64,000 nt of DNA from Dryocola sp. LX212 (GTDB lineage: Bacteria; Pseudomonadota; Gammaproteobacteria; Enterobacterales; Enterobacteriaceae): assembly GCA_041504365.1 (NCBI GenBank), contig CP167917.1:4154001-4218000 (forward strand). The letters run 5' to 3'. Position numbers and translations under genes: made by a program. Each line of letters starts with the position of its first letter. The first letter of the stretch is position 1. This document shows, one piece after another, positions 52,055-60,382 of this stretch. The notes under the pieces were generated by a model that made no database searches, was not told the origin of the DNA, and saw only the letters and a list, made by a program, of their open reading frames with translations.

Positions 52055-52918
52055 ATGGCCTTCTCCATTGACATTATCTCCTGCATCACCGACCGCTTTG
52101 TGGAGCTGACCGCCACGGAAAAGCGCATCGCGCAGTTCATTCTCGATGACGTCCAATCCGCCACGACATTGCCAATTGCAGAAATGGCGCGTCTTACCGA
52201 AACTAGCCAGGCATCCATCACCCGTTTTGCACGCGCGATTGGCTGCAAGGACGTACGTGAGCTGAAGGTGAAACTCGCCCAGTCGCTGGCCGTTGGGCAG
52301 CGCTTTATTCTGGACGTGCCGGATCTGGAAGGCGTGCAGGGAATTTATGAAACTATCATTAACGTGCTGGATATTAACCGCCGCGCGCTGAACCCGGAAT
52401 CGCTCAATAAAGCCGTCGACTGGCTGAGCAACGCGCGGCAAATTCTGGCGATTGGCATGGGCGGCGGCTCGACGATTTGCGCGCAGGAGGTGCAGTTCCG
52501 TCTGTTCCGCCTGGGCCTCCCGGTCGTCAGCCAGAGCGACGGCCTGCTGGTGCGCATGATGTGTTCCTCCGTTGCGCCGAATGACGTGGTGCTGGCGCTA
52601 TCGCTGGGCGGCTACACGCCGGAAATCATTGAGAGTGCTGCCATGGCGCGGCAGTACGGCGCAAAGGTTATCGCCATCACGCCGGAAGAGACGCCCCTTG
52701 CCGCCAATGCCGACGTAGTGCTGCCGCTGATCGTGCGGGAAAACGACTATATCTTTAAGCCGAGCACTTCACGCTACGCGATGCTGGCGATGGTGGACGT
52801 GCTGGCAACGGAACTGGCAATGGCCAATAAAAGCCAGGCGAAAGACCGGCTGCGCCGCATCAAGCTGGCGCTGGACAGCCACCGCGGCGGCGTGGACCGA
52901 CAGCCGCTGGGGGATTAA
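52055..52918 (+). CDS. RpiR/MurR-family transcription regulator
   Basis: 287 residues: N-terminal HTH_6 domain (LTATEKRIAQFILDDVQSAT...MARLTETSQASITRFARAIG) and C-terminal SIS sugar-phosphate-binding domain (ILAIGMGGGSTICAQEVQFR...VVLALSLGGYTPEIIESAAM). Such regulators sense phosphosugars. It converges on the aldolase gene of the catabolic cluster below and is the likely regulator of that cluster, probably responding to a 2-keto-3-deoxy sugar acid phosphate (inference). It begins 50 bases after sitD but has no functional link to it. Confidence 0.88.
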   Translation: MAFSIDIISCITDRFVELTATEKRIAQFILDDVQSATTLPIAEMARLTETSQASITRFARAIGCKDVRELKVKLAQSLAVGQRFILDVPDLEGVQGIYETIINVLDINRRALNPESLNKAVDWLSNARQILAIGMGGGSTICAQEVQFRLFRLGLPVVSQSDGLLVRMMCSSVAPNDVVLALSLGGYTPEIIESAAMARQYGAKVIAITPEETPLAANADVVLPLIVRENDYIFKPSTSRYAMLAMVDVLATELAMANKSQAKDRLRRIKLALDSHRGGVDRQPLGD

Positions 52919-52947
52919 TTTACCCTCACCCCGTTAAGGGGCCACCA

Positions 52948-52976
52948 GCCGGATAAGCGCAGCGTCATCCGGCAAA
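52948..52976. repeat. REP-type repeat
   Basis: GCCGGATAAGCGCAGCGTCA followed by TCCGGC, a classical REP between convergent genes; a CCCTCACCCC stub lies just before it (52922-52931). Confidence 0.75.
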
Positions 52977-52977
52977 A

Positions 52978-53580
52978 TCATGCTAAAAACGCCGCCATAA
53001 ACCGTCGAGCCTGCGCCCGCGTCACATCAACGCCCTGCCCGGCACGATATAAATCGCTGCCAAGCCCAGCCCCGGCGCAGCCCGCTTTAAGGTACTCACC
53101 CAGATTTTCAGGCGTGACTCCGCCAACCGCCAGCACCGGTATCTCCGGCGGCAGCACCGCTTTCAGAGCTGAAATATAAGCCAGGCCAAACGCCGCAGAG
53201 GGGAAAATTTTCAGCCACTGCGCCCCCGCTTCCAGCGCGGTAAAGGCTTCGGTTGCGGTCGCACAGCCAGCGCAAACCAGCATCCCGGCAGCCACAGCAC
53301 GGCGGATCACCGCAGGATCAGTATTCGGCGTAACCACGAGCTTTGCCCCGGCCTCCGCCAGAAAATCAACTTGTTCAACTTTCAGGACGGTGCCTGCACC
53401 AATAAGTGCTTGTTCGCCGTATTTCATTACCATCTGCGGTATGCTTTGCTGCCAGTCCGGGGAGTTAAGCGGGATCTCGATATAGCGAAACCCCTCTTGG
53501 ATCAGCGCCCCGACGTGGCCGCTGGCCTCGTGAGGATGAATGCCGCGCAGTATGGCGATCAGTGCGTTAGCGTCTTGCAT
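52978..53580 (-). CDS. 2-dehydro-3-deoxy-6-phosphogalactonate/gluconate aldolase
   Basis: Class I aldolase of the KDPG/KDPGal family (DgoA type), 200 residues from ATG 53580, which has AAGGAG upstream. ILRGIHPHEASGH near the N terminus, GAGTVLKVEQVD, and the Schiff-base Lys in QWLKIFPSAAFG are present. Cleaves 2-keto-3-deoxy-6-phospho-sugar acid to pyruvate and glyceraldehyde 3-phosphate. Overlaps the upstream kinase gene by 14 bases. Whether the natural substrate is the galacto or gluco epimer cannot be told from sequence. Confidence 0.88.
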   Translation of the reverse strand: MQDANALIAILRGIHPHEASGHVGALIQEGFRYIEIPLNSPDWQQSIPQMVMKYGEQALIGAGTVLKVEQVDFLAEAGAKLVVTPNTDPAVIRRAVAAGMLVCAGCATATEAFTALEAGAQWLKIFPSAAFGLAYISALKAVLPPEIPVLAVGGVTPENLGEYLKAGCAGAGLGSDLYRAGQGVDVTRAQARRFMAAFLA

Positions 53581-54424
53581 CAAGAATGCTCCTTATGCCC
53601 TGCTGGAAGGCGGTGTCACCCGCGATTTCGCTGGCCTGAATACCGGCGGCGGTACACGCCTGGCGGTAACGGTGGCACAGCGATTCCCCGCCCACCAGCG
53701 TCACCTGAGTGGTGTCGCCGCGCAGCGTGGAGACTTCGGCCCCAATCAGCAGGCCAGATAACCATTCGCTGACGGATCCCGCCGGCAGGTCGCCCAGCAC
53801 TCGCGTAGCGCGGGCTTCAAAAATTTTGTTGAGAAGCGCAGGCGACTCCAGCCCGCTTTGCAGACCCGCTGCAAAGGCTGCGCTGTCGTCCCGCTGTTCC
53901 GGCAGCCCTTTGCCAATCAGCGAGTGGTTCATGAGGATGTCATGCAGCTCGCCGGTCACGGCGGTCTCAAACCCTTTTACCGCGCCGCCGTTCACCTGCA
54001 CCCACTTGCTGTGGGTACCGGGCATAACATAGCAGGCCGCGGGCGACAACTGCATTGCCCCCAGCAGCTGGGTCTCTTCACCGCGCATTACGTTTCGCGC
54101 GGTTTTCAGCCCCGGCACAATCCACACGTTTTGCGCTACGGCATAAAGCTGCGAGCTTAGCTCATGGAGCAAAACCGGACAGGCCAGATACGGCACGGGC
54201 TGCCAGCCCGCGTCGCTGCCGATCATCCCGGCCATGACCACCGGCACCTCTTCCTGCCGACGCCAGGGCGCAACGTACTTATCGAATATTTCGCGGGGGG
54301 AGTGCTCCACCAGACGGCTTACGCCGTAGGGCAGTTGCAGGCTGTCCACGCATTCTCCGCTGCGGTACAGCCACGCGCGCAGGTGGGTAGAACCCCAGTC
54401 GATGGCAATATAGCCCTCACTCAT
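53567..54424 (-). CDS. 2-dehydro-3-deoxygalactonokinase (DgoK-type)
   Basis: 285-residue ASKHA-fold sugar kinase: MSEGYIAIDWGSTHLRAWLY holds the phosphate-1 loop. ACYVMPGTHSKWVQVNGG and ETAVTGELHDILMNHS are DgoK signatures, and LVGGESLCHRYRQA lies in the adenosine region. Phosphorylates a 2-keto-3-deoxy sugar acid at C6 for the downstream aldolase. Starts within the stop of the symporter gene (4-base overlap). Confidence 0.9.
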   Translation of the reverse strand: MSEGYIAIDWGSTHLRAWLYRSGECVDSLQLPYGVSRLVEHSPREIFDKYVAPWRRQEEVPVVMAGMIGSDAGWQPVPYLACPVLLHELSSQLYAVAQNVWIVPGLKTARNVMRGEETQLLGAMQLSPAACYVMPGTHSKWVQVNGGAVKGFETAVTGELHDILMNHSLIGKGLPEQRDDSAAFAAGLQSGLESPALLNKIFEARATRVLGDLPAGSVSEWLSGLLIGAEVSTLRGDTTQVTLVGGESLCHRYRQACTAAGIQASEIAGDTAFQQGIRSILDARR

Positions 54425-55911
54425 CGTGCGCTCCCCGTCGCGCGCTTGCCCAGCGGCACAGGTACCGGCTCCGGCTGGCTTTCACGTTCGCGGGTGATCA
54501 TCTCCAGCGCCTCTTCACGGCTCACTTTGCTGGCAGGGGTCACCAGCGTGACGACCACCGCGCAGCCCAGGCTTGCCAGCACGGAAGGCACGCACGGGTT
54601 GCCCCAGAACTTCATCCAGCTCGCGTCCGCCAGCATAATCATTGAGGTCCCCGCCCCGCCGATAAGCGCCGCCAGCGCGCCCTGCCAGTTAAAGCGCGTC
54701 CAGAAGCGGCCCAGCATCGAACAGATGAACATCCCGGACATGATCATCGAGATCATTTTGGTGATGTAGCTGATGATGTCGTTGGAGGTCAGGGCAAACA
54801 GCAGCGCCAGGCCAATCACCAGTACCAGGAAGATGCGCGACATACGAATCGCTTTTTCCGGCGCGGGCATGTGGCCGGTAATCAGCGTATACAGGTCACG
54901 CAGCATGATAGAGACCGCCGCAATGGCATCGGAGCTGCCCGAGGACATGTTCGCCGACATCCCGGCAATCAGCACCGCCATCGCCAGCATCGGCGGCAGC
55001 ACCTGGGTGGCAAACAGGAAGGCAAAGCCGCTGTTCTCCAGCGCCGGGTTCATGGTGTAGGCCGCCATGCCGATGATCGCAGGCAGGAAGGAGAAGCCGA
55101 GATACAGCAGGCCGGTAATGACGAAAGATTTGCGCACCGTGCCGACGGACCTGGCGGAGTAAATGCGCTGGCGGTAAGAAGGCGTTGCCAGCACGCCGAC
55201 GCCAATCACCATCGCAAGGGAGAACGCGGGCAGAATGCCGAGCTTATCCACCGCAAACAGGCTTTGCGCCGCCGGATCAACGGCCTGCTGAATGTGGCTC
55301 CAGCCGCCCACGTGGTGAACCGCCAGCCCCGCCATCAGAATAAAGCCAATAAACAGAATTAAAGACTGAATGGTGTCAATCCAAACCACCGCAGAATAAC
55401 CGCCAATCCCGACGTAAACCACAAAGGCCGCCGCAATAATAATTTTCGCCGTATTAATATTAATGCCGCTCGCCCACGCCAGATATAACCCCCCACCCAA
55501 AATATGGGCACCCAGCCAGCCGATAGAGGCGATAAATATCAGAATAGCAACGACGTTTTTCACCAGTTTACTGCCACCGGTGTAATAGGATATCTCTTCG
55601 CTCATGGTCATAAAGCGCATTTTACGCACCGGGGCGAAAAGCCAGGCGACCAGCAGAATACCCACTGCGCCGCCAAGGCCATATAACATTCCTGCCCAGC
55701 CGTTGGTATAGCCAAAGCCTACCGCACCTACGCTCGACCCCGTTCCCACCATGGTGCCAACGGTCGATCCCAGCGTTAAAATCATCGGTAATGAACGACC
55801 GCCCAGCAAAAAGTCGTCGCCATTTTTCTGGTTGCGCGAAACATACCAGCCCAGCGTAATCATTGCGCAGGCATATATTCCAAACCAGATCAAAAAGGAG
55901 TAATTATTCAT
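54421..55911 (-). CDS. Sodium:solute symporter (SSS family)
   Basis: 496 residues, about 13 membrane segments, MNNYSFLIWFGIYACAMITL at the start and the SSS core YVGIGGYSAVVWIDTIQSLI (the A-V-W-D-IQ signature). Substrate is not predictable from sequence, but its place between ridA and the kinase suggests uptake of the cluster's substrate, a sugar acid or N-acyl compound. Overlaps the kinase start by four bases. Confidence 0.88.
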   Translation of the reverse strand: MNNYSFLIWFGIYACAMITLGWYVSRNQKNGDDFLLGGRSLPMILTLGSTVGTMVGTGSSVGAVGFGYTNGWAGMLYGLGGAVGILLVAWLFAPVRKMRFMTMSEEISYYTGGSKLVKNVVAILIFIASIGWLGAHILGGGLYLAWASGININTAKIIIAAAFVVYVGIGGYSAVVWIDTIQSLILFIGFILMAGLAVHHVGGWSHIQQAVDPAAQSLFAVDKLGILPAFSLAMVIGVGVLATPSYRQRIYSARSVGTVRKSFVITGLLYLGFSFLPAIIGMAAYTMNPALENSGFAFLFATQVLPPMLAMAVLIAGMSANMSSGSSDAIAAVSIMLRDLYTLITGHMPAPEKAIRMSRIFLVLVIGLALLFALTSNDIISYITKMISMIMSGMFICSMLGRFWTRFNWQGALAALIGGAGTSMIMLADASWMKFWGNPCVPSVLASLGCAVVVTLVTPASKVSREEALEMITRERESQPEPVPVPLGKRATGSAR

Positions 55912-56059
55912 GGCTCGCTTCCAGAGTAATAATAAAGGTGAAATTAGCCGCCTGAAAAAAACCTACAGGAAACCCGTTGGCACTTTTAATAAGTGGTGCC
56001 TTAAATTAATTTTTTAGTTGTTGGGCGGATAAGCGTAATGTTATCCGCCGTGGTTAATT

Positions 56060-56455
56060 TTATTTTGCCCGGTCGGCGTTGTAACAGGTCAGGTCCACTT
56101 CTACTTTGCAGTCCACCACCAGGTCAGCCACGCAGCAGACGCGGGCTGGCGGATGGTCGGCAAAGAACTCGCTGAACACTTTGTTAAACGACTGAAAATA
56201 GCGGGAGTCGGTCAGGAATACTTTGACGTGCACCACGTCGGCCAGGGTATAACCGGCGCTTTCCATGATGTCCACGCAGTTCTGAATCGCCAGGCGGGAC
56301 TGCTCGATAATGCCGCCTTCCACGACTTCACCGTCTTTCATCGGCGTTTGCCCCGAGACGTACAGCCAGCCGCCCGCTTCTACCGCTTTCGCAAAGGGCA
56401 GCTTCTGCCCGCCTGTGCCGGTGCTGCCGCCTACTCCGTAACGTTTAATGCTCAT
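56060..56455 (-). CDS. RidA-family imine/enamine deaminase
   Basis: 131-residue YjgF/YER057c/UK114 protein: GGWLYVSGQTPMKDGEVVEG, IQNCVDIMESAGYTLADVVH, and ARVCCVADLVVDCKVEVDLT, the last containing the pattern where RidA carries its catalytic Arg. RidA enzymes hydrolyse reactive 2-aminoacrylate-type imines released by PLP dehydratases, which fits the PLP dehydratase encoded next door. It lies between the deacylase and symporter genes of the same strand. Confidence 0.92.
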   Translation of the reverse strand: MSIKRYGVGGSTGTGGQKLPFAKAVEAGGWLYVSGQTPMKDGEVVEGGIIEQSRLAIQNCVDIMESAGYTLADVVHVKVFLTDSRYFQSFNKVFSEFFADHPPARVCCVADLVVDCKVEVDLTCYNADRAK

Positions 56456-56467
56456 TGTTGCTCCTTT

Positions 56468-56503
56468 CCTGATGGTGGATGGCGCTGCGCTTATCCACCC
56501 TAG
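56468..56503. repeat. Short palindromic repeat between deacylase and ridA
   Basis: TGGTGGATGGCGCTGCGC-TTATCCACCCT, same family as 14908 and 63726; lies in the 71-base gap and may affect downstream transcript stability. Confidence 0.65.
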
Positions 56504-56526
56504 ATGTCAAATTCGTGGGTAAAGGT

Positions 56527-57957
56527 TTAACGGCGTAAAAACCTTCCGGCACGCCCGGTAACCTGCTTGTTCTGGCCATAGCTCATCACGCCGTTGACCA
56601 TCACCGCATCGATGCCCGCCGCTGGCTGCTGCGGGTCGCTGAAGCTTGCCACGTCGCGTACCGTTTCCGGGTCGAACATTACCAGATCGGCATAGTAGCC
56701 GCATTTCACCAGTCCGCGTTTTGGGAGCTGGAACCGCGCTGCGGACATGCCCGTCATCTTATGCACCGCCACGGTGAGCGGGAACAGCTTCTCGTCGCGG
56801 CTGTAGTGGCCCAGCACGCGCGGGAAAGCCCCCCACAGGCGTGGATGCGGCATCGGGTCGTTCGGCAGACCGTCTGAACCGACCATCGTCACCGGGTAGC
56901 TCAGCACCCGACGCACGTCCTGCTCGTCCATGTTGTAGTAAATCGCCCCGGCGGGCATCAGCAGTTTGCCAGCCTCAACCAGCGACATCGACCAGCCCTC
57001 AGCAATCTGCTTCAGCGACTGCCCGGCAATCTCCGGATGCGGCTCCGACCAGGTGATAATGATGTCGAACTCGTCGGTGATCTGCTTCATGTCCAGCGTC
57101 GACGAACTGGCGGAGTAGGGGTAGCAGTCACAGGAGACGTCCTGCTGCTCGCGCACCTTGTCGAACAGCTTGAGCGTTTCCACGGTGCGGCCCCAGTTCT
57201 TCGCCCCGGCGCACTTATGGTGCGAAACCACCACCGGCACCCTGCCGTGGCGGCCAATGCGGAAGGCTTCATCCAGCGCGTCCAGAATCGGTTCAAATTC
57301 GGAGCGCAGGTGCGTGGTGTAAATCCCCTTCTGCGCCGCTAACTCTTCCGCCAGCGCCATCACCTCTTCGGTGGAGGACCGGAACGCAGAGGCGTAGGCA
57401 AGGCCGGTACTCAATCCCAGCGCGCCCTGCTCCAGCGCCAGGCGAAGCTGCTTACGCATGCCGCTGATTTCGTCTTCTGTGGCGGTGCGGAACAGATCGT
57501 CCATATGGTTATTGCGTAATGCAGTGTGGCCGACCAGCGTACCTACGTTAATCGCCGGGCGAGCCTGCTCAACGGCATGCGCATAGTCGGCAACCGTCGG
57601 GTAAATAAACTGGTCCACGTCACCGAGAAGATTCATCGGATCCGGCACACTGCCTTTCATGGTCGCCGTCGCGGCGCTGATGCCGCAGTTGCCGACAATC
57701 ACCGTGGTGATGCCCTGGCTGATCTTCGGCAGGTACTCCGGTATACGGATCACGTTGATGTCGTCGTGGGTGTGGACATCAATAAAACCGGGCGCCAGCA
57801 CGCGGCCCGTGCCGTCAATTTCATGCAGCGCCTGGCCGCCGATAGCCGGAGCAATTTCGGTGATGGTGTCGTCTTTAATCGCGACGTCGGCGCGGTATTC
57901 CGGGCCGCCGCTGCCGTCGATTACCGTGACGTTCCTGAACAGATAGTCGAACTTCAT
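56527..57957 (-). CDS. N-acyl-D-amino-acid deacylase (amidohydrolase family)
   Basis: 476 residues from ATG 57957 (MKFDYLFRNVTVIDGSGGPE). I prefer this ATG because a GGGGG site sits about ten bases upstream; ATG 57966 would be too close to it. Metal-site elements of the D-aminoacylase type are readable: GFIDVHTHDD, VIVGNCGIS (Cys ligand), TTHLRSEFEP, VVVSHHKCAGAKNWG and TMVGSDGLPND. Hydrolyses an N-acyl group from a D-configured amine. Given the neighbours, an N-acetyl 2-amino-2-deoxy sugar acid is a plausible substrate (inference). It is the first gene of the minus-strand operon deacylase-ridA-symporter-kinase-aldolase. Confidence 0.88.
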   Translation of the reverse strand: MKFDYLFRNVTVIDGSGGPEYRADVAIKDDTITEIAPAIGGQALHEIDGTGRVLAPGFIDVHTHDDINVIRIPEYLPKISQGITTVIVGNCGISAATATMKGSVPDPMNLLGDVDQFIYPTVADYAHAVEQARPAINVGTLVGHTALRNNHMDDLFRTATEDEISGMRKQLRLALEQGALGLSTGLAYASAFRSSTEEVMALAEELAAQKGIYTTHLRSEFEPILDALDEAFRIGRHGRVPVVVSHHKCAGAKNWGRTVETLKLFDKVREQQDVSCDCYPYSASSSTLDMKQITDEFDIIITWSEPHPEIAGQSLKQIAEGWSMSLVEAGKLLMPAGAIYYNMDEQDVRRVLSYPVTMVGSDGLPNDPMPHPRLWGAFPRVLGHYSRDEKLFPLTVAVHKMTGMSAARFQLPKRGLVKCGYYADLVMFDPETVRDVASFSDPQQPAAGIDAVMVNGVMSYGQNKQVTGRAGRFLRR

Positions 57958-58159
57958 GTGTTCCATACCCCCGTTATGTTCTGGGCTAAAGTTAACCATT
58001 TACAAGCCGGAAAAACAGTGGAAGACTACGCAAAACGCATACGATTTTCTGATACTTTTATTCATCATTATTGTAACATTAAAGATATATCATCTATTTT
58101 CAATAAGTTAAAAAAGATACCCACTCTAAAAGAAAAGATAATCGCAAAGGAATTATGTT

Positions 58160-59380
58160 ATGAAATACCAAGACAGTAACCTCGTTCCGCACAAATCTGC
58201 CCCTATGTTTACCCCTGCCAACATCCTGCGGGAAGACGTTTGCCTGCCCGCAGCGGTCATTAAAAAGGCTGCGCTGGAGAACAATATCCGCTGGATGCAG
58301 CGCTATGCCGACACGCGCGGCGTTTCCCTTGCCCCACACGGCAAAACCACCATGACGCCGTGGATCTTCCAGCAGCAGCAGGAGGCAGGAGCCTGGGCCG
58401 TAGGAGTGGGCAGCGCGTGGCAGGCCAGCATTGCGATGGTCGCGGGCGTCAGGCGGGTGCTGATGGTGAACCAGCTCGTCGGCAAGGCGAATATGCAGCT
58501 GGTTTCAAACCTTAAAGCGGAGTATCAGGACGTCGATTATCTTTGCTGCGTGGACAGCGTCGCCAACGCCAAAGCCCTCTCCGCCTTCTTCAGCGCGCAG
58601 AACCAACGGCTTGATATTCTCATTGAGCTGGGCGTGCCGGGCGGACGCTGCGGCTGCCGCACTGCGGAACAGGCGCTGGCCCTGGCTGAAACCATTGCTG
58701 CCTTGCCGGGCCTGCGCCTGCGCGGGCTGGAGCTGTACGAAGGCGTGCTGCACGGAGAGAACCCACAGCCGAAAGTGGAGGCTTTGCTGCGCGATGCCGC
58801 CGCGCTGGCATGCCAGCTGGAACGCTATGTGGAAGGTGAGTTTGTACTCACTGGGGCGGGATCGGTCTGGTATGACGTGGTGTGCAACGTCTGGCTGGAG
58901 GCGAAAAAACCGGCCAGCTGCCGCGTGGTGATCCGCCCCGGCTGCTACATCACACACGACGGCGGTATCTATCAGGAAGCGCAGGACGAGCTGATGGCGC
59001 GTGACAAGGTTGCCTGTGATTTAGGCGGGGATCTGGTTTCCGCGCTGGAGTTGATTGCTATGGTGCAGTCCGTACCGGAGAGCGACCGTGCAATCGTCAA
59101 CTTCGGCAAGCGAGACAGTGCCTTTGACGCCGGTCTGCCGCAGCCCGTCGCCCACTACCGCCAGGGGAAAACGCTGGGCCAGCCTGCTGAATCCATCGAA
59201 ACCACCGGTATTATGGACCAGCACGCAATGCTGAAGCTGAAGCCTGGTGCTGACGTGCAGGTGGGGGATATTATGGTGTTCAGCACTTCACACCCGTGCC
59301 TGACCTTTGATAAGTGGAAGGCGCTGCTGCTGGTGGATGAGGAGTACAACGTGCTGGAAACCTTAGAGACTGCATTCTGA
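58160..59380 (+). CDS. Fold-III PLP enzyme of the D-serine dehydratase/D-threonine aldolase family
   Basis: 406 residues beginning MKYQDSNLVPHKSAPMFTPA after an AAAGGA site. Alanine-racemase-type barrel with the PLP Lys in APHGKTTMTP (Lys62), GVPGGRCGCR, and a C-terminal zinc-type His-x-Cys in TSHPCLTFDKW as in DSD1-like D-serine dehydratases and D-threonine aldolases. Expected to eliminate water/ammonia from a 3-hydroxy-D-amino acid and so release an imine for RidA. Divergent from the deacylase operon over about 200 bases, so the two units likely share a control region. Alternatives: D-serine deaminase or D-glucosaminate dehydratase. Confidence 0.85.
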   Translation: MKYQDSNLVPHKSAPMFTPANILREDVCLPAAVIKKAALENNIRWMQRYADTRGVSLAPHGKTTMTPWIFQQQQEAGAWAVGVGSAWQASIAMVAGVRRVLMVNQLVGKANMQLVSNLKAEYQDVDYLCCVDSVANAKALSAFFSAQNQRLDILIELGVPGGRCGCRTAEQALALAETIAALPGLRLRGLELYEGVLHGENPQPKVEALLRDAAALACQLERYVEGEFVLTGAGSVWYDVVCNVWLEAKKPASCRVVIRPGCYITHDGGIYQEAQDELMARDKVACDLGGDLVSALELIAMVQSVPESDRAIVNFGKRDSAFDAGLPQPVAHYRQGKTLGQPAESIETTGIMDQHAMLKLKPGADVQVGDIMVFSTSHPCLTFDKWKALLLVDEEYNVLETLETAF

Positions 59381-59506
59381 TTAAGCCTGGGCGGATGAGA
59401 GACGTTCATCCGCCCAGCATGCATAAAATAAACCTCATCTCTTTTTATCCACAAGACGCGCCAATATTTATAAAAAGCGTTAGCTTTATAAAAATGAACG
59501 CTCAAC

Positions 59507-60382
59507 TTAAATAAATATCTCATCCACCATCGCGCTGCCTAAACGCATGGCCGAACAAATACGCGGCATGCCAAGGGCAATTCCCTGCCAGGTTTGCGTG
59601 ACGGAATAGCTCACCGGCTGGCGTTCGCTGTCGCTGCCGTTACCCAGCCAGATTAGGGCGTCTTTGTGCTCCATCAGACCCGCTGCGGAAGGCATGCTCA
59701 GCCACTGATGATAAAAGTGACGCGTCCGGGTTGAGGCATCGATATCCACGGCCAGACGATTTATGGCAAGGCTGCGAACCTGCTCCAGAAGCTGCTCTGC
59801 CTGTTCTGCCCGACAGTGACGCAGAGCATCACCAAACGCGCCCCAGCGCAGCTCCTGTAAAGCAACATAGCAACGGCCTGCGGGGGAAAACACCTGGAAG
59901 TGTCCTGTCCCCCAGCGAGCGAAGACCTGTTCGCAGTGTAGGGTTGCCATAAGGTAAAGGTTATTTTTCTCAAACTGTTTCCCTGCCTTCAGAAGGCGCT
60001 GTTCGAGCTGCTGTTTCAGCAGGGCTAACTGGCCGCGTGCTTCGGCAGAGTAAGAGGCCACCCGCAGAGATGCACCGTTTACCTGGCTGATTCGCTCGTG
60101 GATAAGCGTTGTAGCCAGATGGCTTTTCGCCACCTTGCCCACCAGTTGCCCAAGCCAGGCGAGGGACACTTCCAGGTTATCCAGCAACGCGTCGTCCATG
60201 GCCCACTGCCGCAGTCGATTTTGCCCAATGAACGTCTCTTTCAGCCGCTGGTAGTAGGCCTTCCCCTGCGGGCTGCGCCACGGGTCGCGAGCCATATCAA
60301 TTCCCTGAGCAAAATCGACGACAAATTTCTCCGTGATGCATTCAAGCGTACGGGCCGGACCTTCGGTTAAAAACGTGCTCAT
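59507..60382 (-). CDS. yjcZ: YjcZ-family protein of unknown function
   Basis: 291 residues from ATG 60382 (MSTFLTEGPARTLECITEKF), which overlaps the crfC stop by four bases; the longer frame to 60466 would run into crfC. Mostly helical, soluble, with KHLATTL-like and RTRHFYHQWLSMPSAAGLME segments as in E. coli YjcZ, its crfC operon partner. Function unknown; cell-motility effects have been reported in E. coli as I recall. Confidence 0.85.
   Translation of the reverse strand: MSTFLTEGPARTLECITEKFVVDFAQGIDMARDPWRSPQGKAYYQRLKETFIGQNRLRQWAMDDALLDNLEVSLAWLGQLVGKVAKSHLATTLIHERISQVNGASLRVASYSAEARGQLALLKQQLEQRLLKAGKQFEKNNLYLMATLHCEQVFARWGTGHFQVFSPAGRCYVALQELRWGAFGDALRHCRAEQAEQLLEQVRSLAINRLAVDIDASTRTRHFYHQWLSMPSAAGLMEHKDALIWLGNGSDSERQPVSYSVTQTWQGIALGMPRICSAMRLGSAMVDEIFI

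Noticed and set aside
52055..52918. RpiR gene as the fifth gene of the sit operon
   Set aside because: Only proximity (50 bases) supports it; its domain type fits the sugar-acid cluster it converges on, and sit operons do not include RpiR regulators.
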